DNA of 42,924 nt from an uncultured Bacteroidales bacterium. GTDB taxonomy: Bacteria > Bacteroidota > Bacteroidia > Bacteroidales > FEN-979. Under the pieces are notes generated by a model. The model saw only the letters and a list, made by a program, of their open reading frames with translations. It made no database searches and was not told where the DNA came from. Shown piece by piece: positions 24,749 through 33,339 of this stretch. Where the stretch lies: assembly GCA_903828645.1 (NCBI GenBank), contig CAIKNA010000095.1, positions 1-42,924 of the forward strand, written 5' to 3'. Positions within the stretch are counted from its first letter, which is position 1; each line of letters begins with the position of its first letter. A program made the translations under genes and the position numbers.

Positions 24749-25099
24749 ATGAAAGAAGAAGCCGTCTATGCCAAACTGCCCTCCGGGCATAAAAGCAACG
24801 AAGAAGCGAATGATATGCCCGGATACCCGGCATATCCTGCCAGCGAGGATATTTACCGGAAATTCCGGGAAGAACAGGATATAAATCCTGAAGATGTCAC
24901 CCTGATCAAAGTGCCGGATGAAAATAAAGCCGGTGCAAACAATGAAAAGGATTTTCCCGACGACATGTCTGGTAGCGATCTTGACATTCCCGGCTCAGAA
25001 CTGGATGATGAGATGGAAAATACCGGCGGTGAAGATGAGGAGAATAATTTCTACAGCCTTGGAGGAGATGACCACAGCGACCTGGATGAACAAAAGTGA
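24749..25099 (+). CDS. Acidic conserved Bacteroidota protein of unknown function
   Basis: 116 aa, strongly acidic, no signal peptide or membrane segment. Recognisable conserved blocks are GYPAYPASEDIYRKFREEQDI, then EKDFPDDMSGSDLDIPGSELDD and EDEENNFYSLGGDD. I have seen this block pattern in proteins annotated as hypothetical across Bacteroidota, but know no function. It is probably disordered. It stands first behind copy 7 of the element and 29 nt before the UspA gene, so a stress role is suggested only by context. Confidence 0.82.
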   Translation: MKEEAVYAKLPSGHKSNEEANDMPGYPAYPASEDIYRKFREEQDINPEDVTLIKVPDENKAGANNEKDFPDDMSGSDLDIPGSELDDEMENTGGEDEENNFYSLGGDDHSDLDEQK

Positions 25100-25128
25100 G
25101 AAGTCCTGAACCTTTTAAAATAACTGAT

Positions 25129-25623
25129 ATGAAACCGATTAAGAAAAAAAAAGTATTGATTGCACTTGATTATAATCCAACCGCACAAAAAGTGGCAGAG
25201 GTGGGCTTTGCAATGGCCCGGTCCATGGATGCGGAAGTAATTTTACTGCATGTGGTATCCGACCCGGTATATTACGCTTCAACTGACTTTTCTCCGATCA
25301 TGGGATATGTTGGCAACCTGGATGTGAGCCAGATGGAACCGGATATTGCTGTCGTGCTGAAAAAAGCATCCCTGGAGTTCCTTGACAAATCAAGACACCA
25401 CCTGGGCGACGACACCATTCAAACCATGGTTGAGGAAGGTGATTTCGCCGAAGCAATCCTGAAGAGTGCAAAAAAAATGAAAGCCGATATCATTGTCTTA
25501 GGTACTCACAGCCGCAAATGGCTGGAGAATATCGTTATGGGAAGCGTTGCCGAAAAGGTTTTACGTCACACGACCATCCCTCTTTTCGTGGTTCCGACAA
25601 AATACAACAACCACCCTTCATAG
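25129..25623 (+). CDS. Universal stress protein (UspA family)
   Basis: 164 aa from ATG 25129; the track start at 25096 is a GTG overlapping the previous gene and lies before the conserved strand KKVLIALDYN. The fold follows UspA: KVLIALDYNPTAQKVAEVGFAMA, then VILLHVVSD, and ADIIVLGTHSRKWLENIVMGSVAEKVLRHTTIPLFVVP at the end. The ATP-binding loop normally reads GxxGx9GS; here the second Gly is Ser (GTHSRKW), though the later MGS is intact, so nucleotide binding may be altered. Cytoplasmic. It lies 4 nt before the MgtA-type ATPase. Confidence 0.9.
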   Translation: MKPIKKKKVLIALDYNPTAQKVAEVGFAMARSMDAEVILLHVVSDPVYYASTDFSPIMGYVGNLDVSQMEPDIAVVLKKASLEFLDKSRHHLGDDTIQTMVEEGDFAEAILKSAKKMKADIIVLGTHSRKWLENIVMGSVAEKVLRHTTIPLFVVPTKYNNHPS

Positions 25624-25627
25624 AAAA

Positions 25628-28150
25628 ATGGATCAGACTCCTCCTTCATTCTGGAGCTTCCCGGCTTCAGAATTACTTGACAGGCTCCAGGCGACTGTTG
25701 GCGGACTGACATCCCCGGAAGCAAAAAAGAGGCTCATCAGCTTTGGGGCTAACCGCCTGAAGCCAAAAACAAGATCGAATGCATTCACGCTCCTGATCGG
25801 GCAGTTCAAGAGCCCGATCATTCTCATCCTGCTGGTTGCAACGGGGTTATCATTGTTTTTGCATAACCTTGTTGATGCTTCCATCATTTTTGCCATTGTT
25901 CTCATCAGCGGGCTCCTTGGCTTCTGGCAGGAGAACAGCGCCTCCAATGCCGTGGCAAAGTTGCTTGCCATCGTACAAATCAAGGCTGCCGTACTCCGCG
26001 ATGGCAAAGAGGTTGAGATTCCGGTAGAGGATATTGTTCCTGGCGATGTCGTGGTATTGAATGCAGGGGATATTGTACCGGGAGACTGCCTGCTGATAGA
26101 GGAGAAAGATATTTTTGCGGATGAAGCCATGCTTACCGGCGAAACATTCCCGGTTGAAAAATCTGTGACGTTACTGCCAGCCGATACTGCCCTGGCTCAA
26201 AGGACAAACACCGTGTGGATGGGAACACATATCGTAAGCGGTACAGCCAAAGCCCTGGTGATACTTACCGGGATAAACACCGAGTTTGGAAAGGTCTCCG
26301 AGCGACTGAACCTGAAGGCGCCGGAAACGGACTTTGAACATGGCATACGGAAATTCGGATATTTTCTAGGAGAGGTCACACTGGTGCTTGTGGTCGTTAT
26401 TTTCGCCATCAACGTATACCTTCACCGGCCGGTTCTCGACGCCTTTCTTTTTTCACTGGCGCTGGCAGTCGGTCTCACCCCGCAGTTATTACCGGCAATC
26501 ATCAGCATCAACCTGGCGCATGGCGCCAAAAAGATGGCGCAAAATAAAGTGATCGTCAAACGGCTTGCTTCCATTGAGAACTTCGGCAGCATGAATATCA
26601 TCTGTTCCGACAAAACCGGCACGCTTACAGAGGGAACGGTCCAGGTTGAATCGGCCCTCGACGTGAACGGAGCTGCAAACGACAAGGTTTTCCTGTATGC
26701 ATACATCAATGCGTTTTACGAAACGGGCTTCACAAATCCTATTGATGAAGCCATTTTGAAATATCGGAAACCTGACCTGGCGGGCTATGCCAAACACGAT
26801 GAAATTCCCTATGATTTTCTCCGGAAACGACTGAGCATATCCGTCACTCATGGAGACGCCCACGTAATGGTGACCAAGGGTGCGCTTGCCAATATTCTCG
26901 AGGTATGCTCTACCTCAGAAACGAAGGAAGGCACCATTGTTGCCATCGCTTCGGTACAGGAACAGATTCAGGAACATTTTGCTGCATTCAGCAACGAGGG
27001 TTTTCGTACCCTTGGCATCGCTTATAAAAGCATGTCCAATGATTCGCTTATCAGCAAGAGCGATGAGAAAGACATGACCTTCCTGGGGTTTCTTACCCTG
27101 TTTGACCCGCCAAAGGCCAACATAGCCGAAACCATCAACAGCCTGAAAAAACTGGGCGTTGCGCTCAAAATTATCACGGGCGACAACAAACTGGTTGCTG
27201 CCAGCCTGAGTAAAAAGATGGGTCTTACCGATACCAAAATCCTCACGGGTCCTGATCTTCGCAGGATGAGCGATGGCGCATTGCTCCGGCAGGTGGGCAC
27301 GGTGAGCGTTTTCGCAGAAATCGAGCCCAACCAGAAAGAACGAATCATCATCGCCATGCGCAAGGCCGGGAACGTGGTTGGATACATGGGTGATGGCATC
27401 AACGACGCCTCCGCGCTTCACGCCGCCGACGTCGGGATTTCGGTGGATACCGCCGCAGATGTCGCCAAGGATGCTGCTGATATCGTGTTGCTCGACAAGG
27501 ACCTGGGTGTGCTGATCGAAGGCGTCAAAGAAGGAAGGACAACTTTTGCCAATACGCTGAAGTACGTCTTCATGGCCACAAGCGCCAATTTCGGGAATAT
27601 GTTCAGCATGGCAGGCGTATCGCTCTTCATCCCCTTTCTTCCATTGCTGCCCAAACAGATCTTGCTGACCAACCTGCTTACCGACTTTCCGGAGATGACC
27701 ATTGCAACCGACAGGGTTGATGATGAGATGATAAACTACCCCAGGAGGTGGGATATCAAAGCCATTCGCAAGTTCATGATTACCTTTGGCCTGGTAAGCT
27801 CTGTTTTCGACTACCTGACCTTTGGATTGCTGCTGCTCGTGCTTCGGGCCAGCGAGGTTCAGTTCAGGACAGGCTGGTTCCTTGAATCGGTCATTTCAGC
27901 TTCGATGATCGTGCTTGTTATCCGAAGCCGGAAACCGTTTTTCAGGAGCAGGCCGGGAAAATACCTGCTGATCGCCACACTGACGATTGCGGTTGTCACC
28001 ATCATCCTGCCATTCACCCCGCTTGGAAATGTTTTTGGATTCACTCCTCTCACGCTTACCACCTATCTGCTGCTGATGCTGATTGTGATGGCTTATATCT
28101 TTGCAGCAGAGGTCACCAAAAGATTTTTTTATCAAAGGGTCAAATTTTAA
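25628..28150 (+). CDS. mgtA: MgtA-type magnesium-transporting P-type ATPase
   Basis: 840 aa from ATG 25628; the longer track ORF overlaps the UspA gene. Features: N-terminal cation-ATPase domain, actuator loop with MLTGETFPVEKS, M4 with VGLTPQLLPAIISINLAHGAKKMA, phosphorylation site CSDKTGTLTEG with Asp328, and the MgtA-type C-terminal stretch GDGINDASALHAADVGISV ... STANFGN-like SANFGNMFSMAG. These fit the P3B magnesium importer group rather than calcium pumps. It imports Mg2+ across the inner membrane. No Mg2+ leader or riboswitch is visible; expression would follow the copy 7 promoter with the acidic protein and UspA. Confidence 0.9.
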   Translation: MDQTPPSFWSFPASELLDRLQATVGGLTSPEAKKRLISFGANRLKPKTRSNAFTLLIGQFKSPIILILLVATGLSLFLHNLVDASIIFAIVLISGLLGFWQENSASNAVAKLLAIVQIKAAVLRDGKEVEIPVEDIVPGDVVVLNAGDIVPGDCLLIEEKDIFADEAMLTGETFPVEKSVTLLPADTALAQRTNTVWMGTHIVSGTAKALVILTGINTEFGKVSERLNLKAPETDFEHGIRKFGYFLGEVTLVLVVVIFAINVYLHRPVLDAFLFSLALAVGLTPQLLPAIISINLAHGAKKMAQNKVIVKRLASIENFGSMNIICSDKTGTLTEGTVQVESALDVNGAANDKVFLYAYINAFYETGFTNPIDEAILKYRKPDLAGYAKHDEIPYDFLRKRLSISVTHGDAHVMVTKGALANILEVCSTSETKEGTIVAIASVQEQIQEHFAAFSNEGFRTLGIAYKSMSNDSLISKSDEKDMTFLGFLTLFDPPKANIAETINSLKKLGVALKIITGDNKLVAASLSKKMGLTDTKILTGPDLRRMSDGALLRQVGTVSVFAEIEPNQKERIIIAMRKAGNVVGYMGDGINDASALHAADVGISVDTAADVAKDAADIVLLDKDLGVLIEGVKEGRTTFANTLKYVFMATSANFGNMFSMAGVSLFIPFLPLLPKQILLTNLLTDFPEMTIATDRVDDEMINYPRRWDIKAIRKFMITFGLVSSVFDYLTFGLLLLVLRASEVQFRTGWFLESVISASMIVLVIRSRKPFFRSRPGKYLLIATLTIAVVTIILPFTPLGNVFGFTPLTLTTYLLLMLIVMAYIFAAEVTKRFFYQRVKF

Positions 28151-28160
28151 TCCTGCAAAA

Positions 28161-28227
28161 TGTGTGAATGATGCAAGTTATCATTAAAGTTATGTAACAC
28201 TTCCGCAATGAAAAGAGTGCAACTTTG
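28161..28227 (+). promoter_or_regulatory. Copy 8 of 40-bp element plus -7 box
   Basis: Element at 28161-28200 (TGTGTGAATGATGCAA ... AAGTTATGTAACAC), 23 bp, then CAACTTTG (TTTG 28224-28227). It starts 10 nt after the mgtA stop and drives the six-gene unit 28266-32874. Confidence 0.87.
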
Positions 28228-28265
28228 TCGTCTAATGTTTCAATGATAAAATAACTTCAGTAAAA

Positions 28266-28652
28266 ATGAAAACAGCAAAAAAATTAGGCATTTGGATGGA
28301 TCATTCAAGCGCTCATATTACGGAATTTTCAACAGGGGTGTTGCAGACCACCGTCATCACCTCGAAATTCACTCACGCGGATAAAGAGCTGAGTCTCGAC
28401 AAAGGAGAAAGCATGATGCACACAAAGGAACAGCACAAACTTTCGGCCTATTACAAAGAACTTGGAGAGGTTATCAGAAATTACGATGAGGTGATTCTCT
28501 TCGGACCGACCGATGCAAAAGTTGAATTGTTCAATTTACTGAAAGCAGATCACCTTTTTGCAAAAACAGAGATCGAGCTTGAACAAACAGATAAAATGAC
28601 AGAACATCAACAACAATCCTTTGTCAAAAAATATTTCATTTCAAAGAATTAA
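28266..28652 (+). CDS. Conserved hypothetical protein, possibly release-factor-like fold
   Basis: 128 aa, cytoplasmic, no membrane segment. It begins KKLGIWMDHSSAHITEF, and its C-terminal half contains EVILFGPTDAKVELFNLLKAD and QTDKMTEHQQQSFVKKYF. The pattern of a short strand with WMDH and a later ILFGP strand recalls the eRF1 domain 2-like (baeRF) families seen in bacteria, but I cannot confirm this. Known function: none. First gene behind copy 8 of the element; the next gene overlaps its 3' end by 32 nt. Confidence 0.8.
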   Translation: MKTAKKLGIWMDHSSAHITEFSTGVLQTTVITSKFTHADKELSLDKGESMMHTKEQHKLSAYYKELGEVIRNYDEVILFGPTDAKVELFNLLKADHLFAKTEIELEQTDKMTEHQQQSFVKKYFISKN

Positions 28653-29265
28653 ACAGCCCAGGTCGGTAGCCATTGTCGTGGCTCATCCCGATGATGAAAC
28701 ACTTTGGGCAGGAGGTACAATACTGAGCCATCCCTCATGGGTGTGTTTTATTGCCTGTCTGTGCCGGGGAAGTGATACCGACCGTGCCCCGAAGTTTCAT
28801 GAAGCATTGAAAGTGCTCAAATCCGAAGGGATCATGGGCGACCTGGACGACGGGCCCGAACAGAATCCCCTGGTTGAAACAGTGATTGAACAAACAATAT
28901 TGAAGTTATTGCCTGATAAGCATTACGACCTGATCATCACGCACAGTCCGGCCGGAGAATACACCAGGCACATCCGGCATGAGGAGGTGAGCAAGGGGGT
29001 GATCAAACTCTGGCATGCGGGGAAAATATCCGCCGGTGAACTCTGGACTTTCGCTTACGAAGATGGCGACGGGAAATATTATCCCAGGCCAATCGAAACC
29101 GATACCGTTTTCAGAAGATTAACCAAACGGGTCTGGATGAGAAAGTACAGCATCATCACAGAAACTTATGGATTCGGGAAAAACAGTTTCGAAGCAGAAA
29201 CAACCCCGCTGGCAGAATCATTCCGGCAATTTACAAACTCGTATGATGCTAAAAAAACACTATGA
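28621..29265 (+). CDS. PIG-L family deacetylase
   Basis: 214 aa from a TTG start at 28621. It has the PIG-L/LmbE zinc motif AHPDDE (about residues 22-27), then WAGGTI and a second metal site HIRHEEV (about 118-125), with LIITHSPAGEYTRH between. These enzymes remove N-acetyl groups from GlcNAc-containing substrates. No signal peptide, so cytoplasmic. The TTG start is unusual but no ATG or GTG lies before the conserved strand in this frame. The stop overlaps the next ATG (ATGA), so the deacetylase and the following glycosyltransferase are coupled, which suggests that they act on one glycoconjugate. Confidence 0.87.
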   Translation: MSKNISFQRIKQPRSVAIVVAHPDDETLWAGGTILSHPSWVCFIACLCRGSDTDRAPKFHEALKVLKSEGIMGDLDDGPEQNPLVETVIEQTILKLLPDKHYDLIITHSPAGEYTRHIRHEEVSKGVIKLWHAGKISAGELWTFAYEDGDGKYYPRPIETDTVFRRLTKRVWMRKYSIITETYGFGKNSFEAETTPLAESFRQFTNSYDAKKTL

Positions 29266-30404
29266 AGGTCCTCGTTTTATATGACTATCCTCCTGCCCCG
29301 GGCGGACTTGCAACGCAGGGTGACCTGTTATACCGCGGATTGCTCGAAATGGGTGTTGATGCGCATGCCGTTCATTTCGAATCAGCCCAGGAAAAGGAAT
29401 GGTACTACCGCTGGTTCAAGCCTGATGTTGTTGTCGGCGTTGGTTACTGGGGACACACACCACAACTGGTGCTCCACCCGCAACGGTTTGGGGTACAGCC
29501 GGTACCATGGCTGGTGGCCGATGGTTATATCGCGAATTACCAGGAAGTCCTGAATGCGCTGCCGCTGATCCTGGTAACATCGGCCTGGGTAAAAGAAATG
29601 TATGTGCGCGATGGAATCAATGGCGAAATAATTGAAATATTGCCTGTAGGGTGTGATACGGACGCATTTATTCCTTACAGCAAATCTGATCCGAAAATTG
29701 TGGCCGTCCGCGAAGCGCTGGGTGTTTCTCCCGAACAATTGATGATTCTCACCGTTGGAGGCGACGCCGCCTCCAAGGGAGCACAGGAGGTGATGCAGGC
29801 ACTTGCCATCATTGATGCGAAAGCACCCGATTGGAGATACATATGCAAGGTGTGGCCTCAGCCACGCACCAGGCTTCAAAACCTTGCCGACCTGGAAATG
29901 GCGATGCACCTGGGCATTCAAAAGAAAGTGACCTATGAAACCAACACCATTTCACGGAATTTCATGCCTTACCTTATAGCAGCATGCGATATTTACGCAG
30001 CCCCTTCACGGCTTGAAGGTTTTGGAATGCCACAGGTGGAGGCAGGCGCCTGCGAAAAACCGGTTATCGGAATCATGGCAATGGGAATGCTTGATACGCT
30101 GGTTCACGGTGAAACAGCATTTTTAGCAAAGGTCGCACAAAGGATTGTCGTGAACCAGGTGATGGTCGGCGGTGAATCGGGCTTTGAGGATCAACATACC
30201 GTACAGTTTAAAGAGCCCCGCACGGTGGATTACCGCGCAAATATTCAGGATATTGCAAAACATTTACTGTTACTCATGAACGATGCCGCTTTGCGGGACA
30301 GGATGGGCAAAGCCGCCCGGGTAAGAGTTGTTGAAAATTTCGACTACCGCATCGTGGCCAAACGTTTTGTGCAGATCATGAATGATAAATTAGGCATAGA
30401 CTGA
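29262..30404 (+). CDS. GT4-family glycosyltransferase
   Basis: 380 aa, GT-B fold. The N-terminal lobe begins VLVLYDYPPAPGGLATQGDLLYRGL with the glycine-rich loop of GT4 enzymes. The C-terminal lobe has LTVGGDAASKGAQEVMQAL and the donor-binding EGFGMPQVEAGACEKPVIG, an E-x7-E type motif. No membrane segment. The acceptor and sugar are unknown. Its position between a PIG-L deacetylase (4-nt overlap) and a GH100-like enzyme (26-nt gap) suggests synthesis of a glycoside or small saccharide. Confidence 0.88.
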   Translation: MKVLVLYDYPPAPGGLATQGDLLYRGLLEMGVDAHAVHFESAQEKEWYYRWFKPDVVVGVGYWGHTPQLVLHPQRFGVQPVPWLVADGYIANYQEVLNALPLILVTSAWVKEMYVRDGINGEIIEILPVGCDTDAFIPYSKSDPKIVAVREALGVSPEQLMILTVGGDAASKGAQEVMQALAIIDAKAPDWRYICKVWPQPRTRLQNLADLEMAMHLGIQKKVTYETNTISRNFMPYLIAACDIYAAPSRLEGFGMPQVEAGACEKPVIGIMAMGMLDTLVHGETAFLAKVAQRIVVNQVMVGGESGFEDQHTVQFKEPRTVDYRANIQDIAKHLLLLMNDAALRDRMGKAARVRVVENFDYRIVAKRFVQIMNDKLGID

Positions 30405-30430
30405 TTTGACAATCCGGAGATTCAAGATCT

Positions 30431-31648
30431 ATGAAAACTGCAAACCGGCATGAAATCGAAGAGGCAAAAATAGCCGCACTTGAGGTGCTGCTTCATAATG
30501 CTCACGGGCCATACCATGGACTTCCCCGCACCGCCGGCTGGGGTTATCCTGAACCATATACCAGGGATCTGATGTTTTCGATCCTGGGAATTGCTGTTTC
30601 AGGGAATCTTCAATTGCTGGCAAGTATAAGGACCGTCCTGGAAACACTTGCAGAGAATCAAACCGAACATGGTCACATTCCTTCGCTCGTACATGACAAG
30701 GATGACCGTGGATCAAGCGATACCACTCCTTTGTTTCTGCTGGGTGCAGCCATTTTCAGAAAAATAAGCCATGAGCCTGATTTTCTTGAGGATGCTGTCG
30801 GCAAAGCCCTGACATGGATGGAGTATCAGAGTCCTTCGGACCGTTACCTTATTGCCCAGCAACCCACCAGCGACTGGCGCGACGAACAGTGGGTGACCGG
30901 GTATGGGTTGTATGTGAACACACTGGTATACAGTTACCTAAGACTTCTAGGCCAGCATGAACGGGCCGAAAATATGCGTCACGACATGGGGCGTTTTACC
31001 ATCACCGGCGGTACGATCCACCACCATGTACACGAAGGGCTGGTGGTAAAGCATAAACCTTACTATGCCTTCTGGTCCTATAAAATACACAGCAGCGAGC
31101 GTTTCGACCTCCTGGGCAACAGTCTCGCCATTCTCTCGGGATTGGCTTCCCCTACACGTGCGGAGGAGATGGTTTCATGGATCGAAGATGAATGTGCAGA
31201 GATGAGAACAAGGGGAGAACTGGCCATTGACCTGCCGCCCAATTTCTTCCCATATATTAAGCCTGAAGATCCCGACTGGCTTGAAAGGTACGCAACATTC
31301 AACAATCCGGGGGAATATCATAACGGAGGCATCTGGCCTTTTATCTGTGGATTTTATGTGGCTGCCCTGGTGGCTGCCAAACGGTACACCCTCGCCGGGG
31401 AAAAACTCCTGGCGCTTACACGTTATATAAAAATTGCCAGTGCCGAAGGGGTTAGTTTTGGATTTAACGAATGGATTAAAGCCCAGGATGGCAAGCCCAT
31501 GGGGCAGGACTGGCAAACCTGGAGCGCGGCTCTTTACCTTTACGCCGCAACATGCGTTGAAAGAAAATCGACACCATTCTTTGATGAGATGCGAACGCCG
31601 ATCCCTGGTATGCAGAAAAGACCGGCAACAACTCCCGATAAAACCTAA
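30431..31648 (+). CDS. GH100-like alpha/alpha-barrel glycosidase
   Basis: 405 aa, cytoplasmic. Motifs follow the alkaline/neutral invertase family GH100 and related toroids: PYTRDLMFSILGI, HIPSLV and DRGSSDTTPLFLLGA, WRDEQWVTGYGLYVNTLVYSYL, FDLLGNSLAILSGLASPTRAEEM, NNPGEYHNGGIWPFICGFYVAAL and GQDWQTWSAALYLYA. The Asp in SSDTTP and the Glu in NPGEYHNGG are where the family would place important residues. GH100 enzymes cleave sucrose, but the substrate here is not determined; an amylo-glucosidase-like role is the main alternative. It closes the PIG-L/GT4/GH group, followed after 21 nt by cbpA. Confidence 0.8.
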   Translation: MKTANRHEIEEAKIAALEVLLHNAHGPYHGLPRTAGWGYPEPYTRDLMFSILGIAVSGNLQLLASIRTVLETLAENQTEHGHIPSLVHDKDDRGSSDTTPLFLLGAAIFRKISHEPDFLEDAVGKALTWMEYQSPSDRYLIAQQPTSDWRDEQWVTGYGLYVNTLVYSYLRLLGQHERAENMRHDMGRFTITGGTIHHHVHEGLVVKHKPYYAFWSYKIHSSERFDLLGNSLAILSGLASPTRAEEMVSWIEDECAEMRTRGELAIDLPPNFFPYIKPEDPDWLERYATFNNPGEYHNGGIWPFICGFYVAALVAAKRYTLAGEKLLALTRYIKIASAEGVSFGFNEWIKAQDGKPMGQDWQTWSAALYLYAATCVERKSTPFFDEMRTPIPGMQKRPATTPDKT

Positions 31649-31669
31649 CCAGTAAAAGTCAAAAAAGAG

Positions 31670-32557
31670 ATGGATTACGTAGACTATTATAAGGTATTGG
31701 GGATAGAGAAGTCGGCAACGCCAAAGGAGATTAAAAGCGCCTACCGGAAACTTGCCAGGAAACTGCACCCCGATTTGAATCCGAACGACAAAGATGCCAA
31801 GAGGAAGTTTCAGCAAATCAATGAAGCCAATGAGGTGCTGAGCGATCCTGAAAAACGTAAAAAATACGATCAGCACGGAGCGGACTGGCAGCACGCCGAT
31901 GAATATGAACAAGCAAGACAAAACCGGGAACAATCCCCAAATTCGCGTGGGGCGGGATTTTCGGGGTCATCTTCCGGTGGGGATTTTTCCGATTTCTTTG
32001 AGTCCATGTTTGGCGGCACCCCCGGTGCAGGCAGGGGCAGGCAGGCGAAATACCGGGGAGAAGATTACAACGCTGAGTTGCAGTTGAATCTGCTTGATGC
32101 GTATAAAACACATCAGCAAACCCTTACGGTCAACGATAAAAAAATCCGCATCACGATCCCCGCCGGCATTGAAAACGGCCAGACCATTAAAATAGCCGGT
32201 CATGGAGGCCCGGGAAGAAACGGAGGGCCAAACGGTGATTTGTTCATATCGTTTTCAATCGCCAACCATCCCACCATCAAAAGGCTGGCAGATAACCTCT
32301 ACACCACTGCTGAACTCGACTTGTACACTGCCGTGCTTGGAGGTGAAATCACCCTCGACACCTTAAGTGGCAAAGTCAAACTGCATGTAAAGCCTGAAAC
32401 GCAAAACGGCAGTAAAGTGAAGTTAAAGGGCAAGGGTTTTCCTGTTTATAAAAACGAGGGCCAGTTTGGAGATCTTTACGTGACTTATCTCATAAAAATA
32501 CCGACAAACCTTACCGACAGGCAGAAGACATTATTTACCGAACTATCGAAATTGTAA
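31670..32557 (+). CDS. cbpA: CbpA-type DnaJ co-chaperone
   Basis: 295 aa. The J domain spans residues 1-70 with HPD at 33-35 and a KKYDQHG end. A Gly/Ser/Phe-rich linker follows (about 85-125). Two C-terminal substrate-binding domains cover about 130-290 ([49 protein letters not shown]). There is no Cys-rich zinc finger, which separates CbpA from DnaJ. It stimulates DnaK. The partner modulator gene cbpM follows after 17 nt, a classic pairing. Its place at the end of a carbohydrate operon under copy 8 of the element is unusual. Confidence 0.93.
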   Translation: MDYVDYYKVLGIEKSATPKEIKSAYRKLARKLHPDLNPNDKDAKRKFQQINEANEVLSDPEKRKKYDQHGADWQHADEYEQARQNREQSPNSRGAGFSGSSSGGDFSDFFESMFGGTPGAGRGRQAKYRGEDYNAELQLNLLDAYKTHQQTLTVNDKKIRITIPAGIENGQTIKIAGHGGPGRNGGPNGDLFISFSIANHPTIKRLADNLYTTAELDLYTAVLGGEITLDTLSGKVKLHVKPETQNGSKVKLKGKGFPVYKNEGQFGDLYVTYLIKIPTNLTDRQKTLFTELSKL

Positions 32558-32574
32558 TATTAAAACCGTGCGCC

Positions 32575-32874
32575 ATGCAAACAGAAAACCTGATCGCTCT
32601 GGATGAATTCTGCACCAGCCACAACATTGAATTTTCGTTTATCAGTTCATTGCAGCAAACCGGACTGATAGAAATTTCTACTGTCGAAGAAACGGGGTTT
32701 ATTGCCGAAAGCCAGTTGCAAAAACTGGAAAAGTTCCTTCGTTTATACTACGAACTGGACATCAACCTCGAGGGAATTGAAACCATCACACATATGCTGC
32801 AACGGATAACTGCCATGCAGGATGAAATAATCTCACTTAAAAACAGGCTCCGGCTATATGAGCCCGGTGAATGA
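32575..32874 (+). CDS. cbpM: CbpM-type chaperone modulator
   Basis: 99 aa, MerR-like helical domain without a DNA-binding role in the family: LDEFCTSHNIEFSFISSLQQTGLIEI, then a dimer helix region ending in IISLKNRLRLYE. CbpM binds the J domain of CbpA and inhibits it. The adjacent cbpA gene gives strong support. Last gene of the copy 8 unit; no clear hairpin terminator follows. Confidence 0.88.
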   Translation: MQTENLIALDEFCTSHNIEFSFISSLQQTGLIEISTVEETGFIAESQLQKLEKFLRLYYELDINLEGIETITHMLQRITAMQDEIISLKNRLRLYEPGE

Positions 32875-33213
32875 AACGGGAGCACCCTCAGTTTGCACTG
32901 AAATGCCGCATGTCCAGACACCTCTGAAGTTGGGCTTGGTGAAAAAGCAGCTATGAAAATACATAAAAATGACTCGACGAACTCATCAACCAAACACATA
33001 TATTTTTAATATTCTGATGGTTGCTTCTTTTTCACCGGCTCCTAAGTAATGATGGAATGCGCTGGGAATCTGAAATCTGAAATCTGAAATCCGAAATTCA
33101 CTTCCCTCCGGAAATTCCTTTTAATCCCAATTTATTTTGTGTTTCTCTGCGTTAGTTTGTGTCTAAAGGGATTTAACAACCAATTTTAAGCAGACTCTTT
33201 GTTCCAGGTAAAA
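32875..33213. other. Intergenic region with short repeats
   Basis: 339 nt without a convincing gene. It holds a heptamer repeat at 33066-33100 and a stretch near 33135-33175 (TTTGTGTTTCTCTGCGTTAG) of the kind seen as dispersed intergenic sequence in Bacteroidota. An 18-codon ORF at about 32954 has no recognisable features. The end joins copy 9 of the element. Confidence 0.6.
33066..33100. repeat. Heptanucleotide tandem repeat (AAATCTG-type) x5
   Basis: Five 7-bp units: GAATCTG, AAATCTG, AAATCTG, AAATCCG, AAATTCA. Period and core AAATC are the same as in the array between mlaF and mlaD (AAATCGT). Confidence 0.85.
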
Positions 33214-33280
33214 TGTGTGAATGATGTAACTCTTTGCCAAAGTTATATAACACAGATGGCGGCTCATGAATATAACTTTG
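33214..33280 (+). promoter_or_regulatory. Copy 9 of 40-bp element plus -7 box
   Basis: Element at 33214-33253 (TGTGTGAATGATGTAACT ... AAGTTATATAACAC), 23 bp, then TAACTTTG (TTTG 33277-33280). It drives the DUF3943 gene, with a leader of about 55 nt. Confidence 0.88.
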
Positions 33281-33339
33281 TAACCGACTGCATATGTTTA
33301 CAGTTACGCGTTACACATGATTTTCATACAGCCGCAAAA

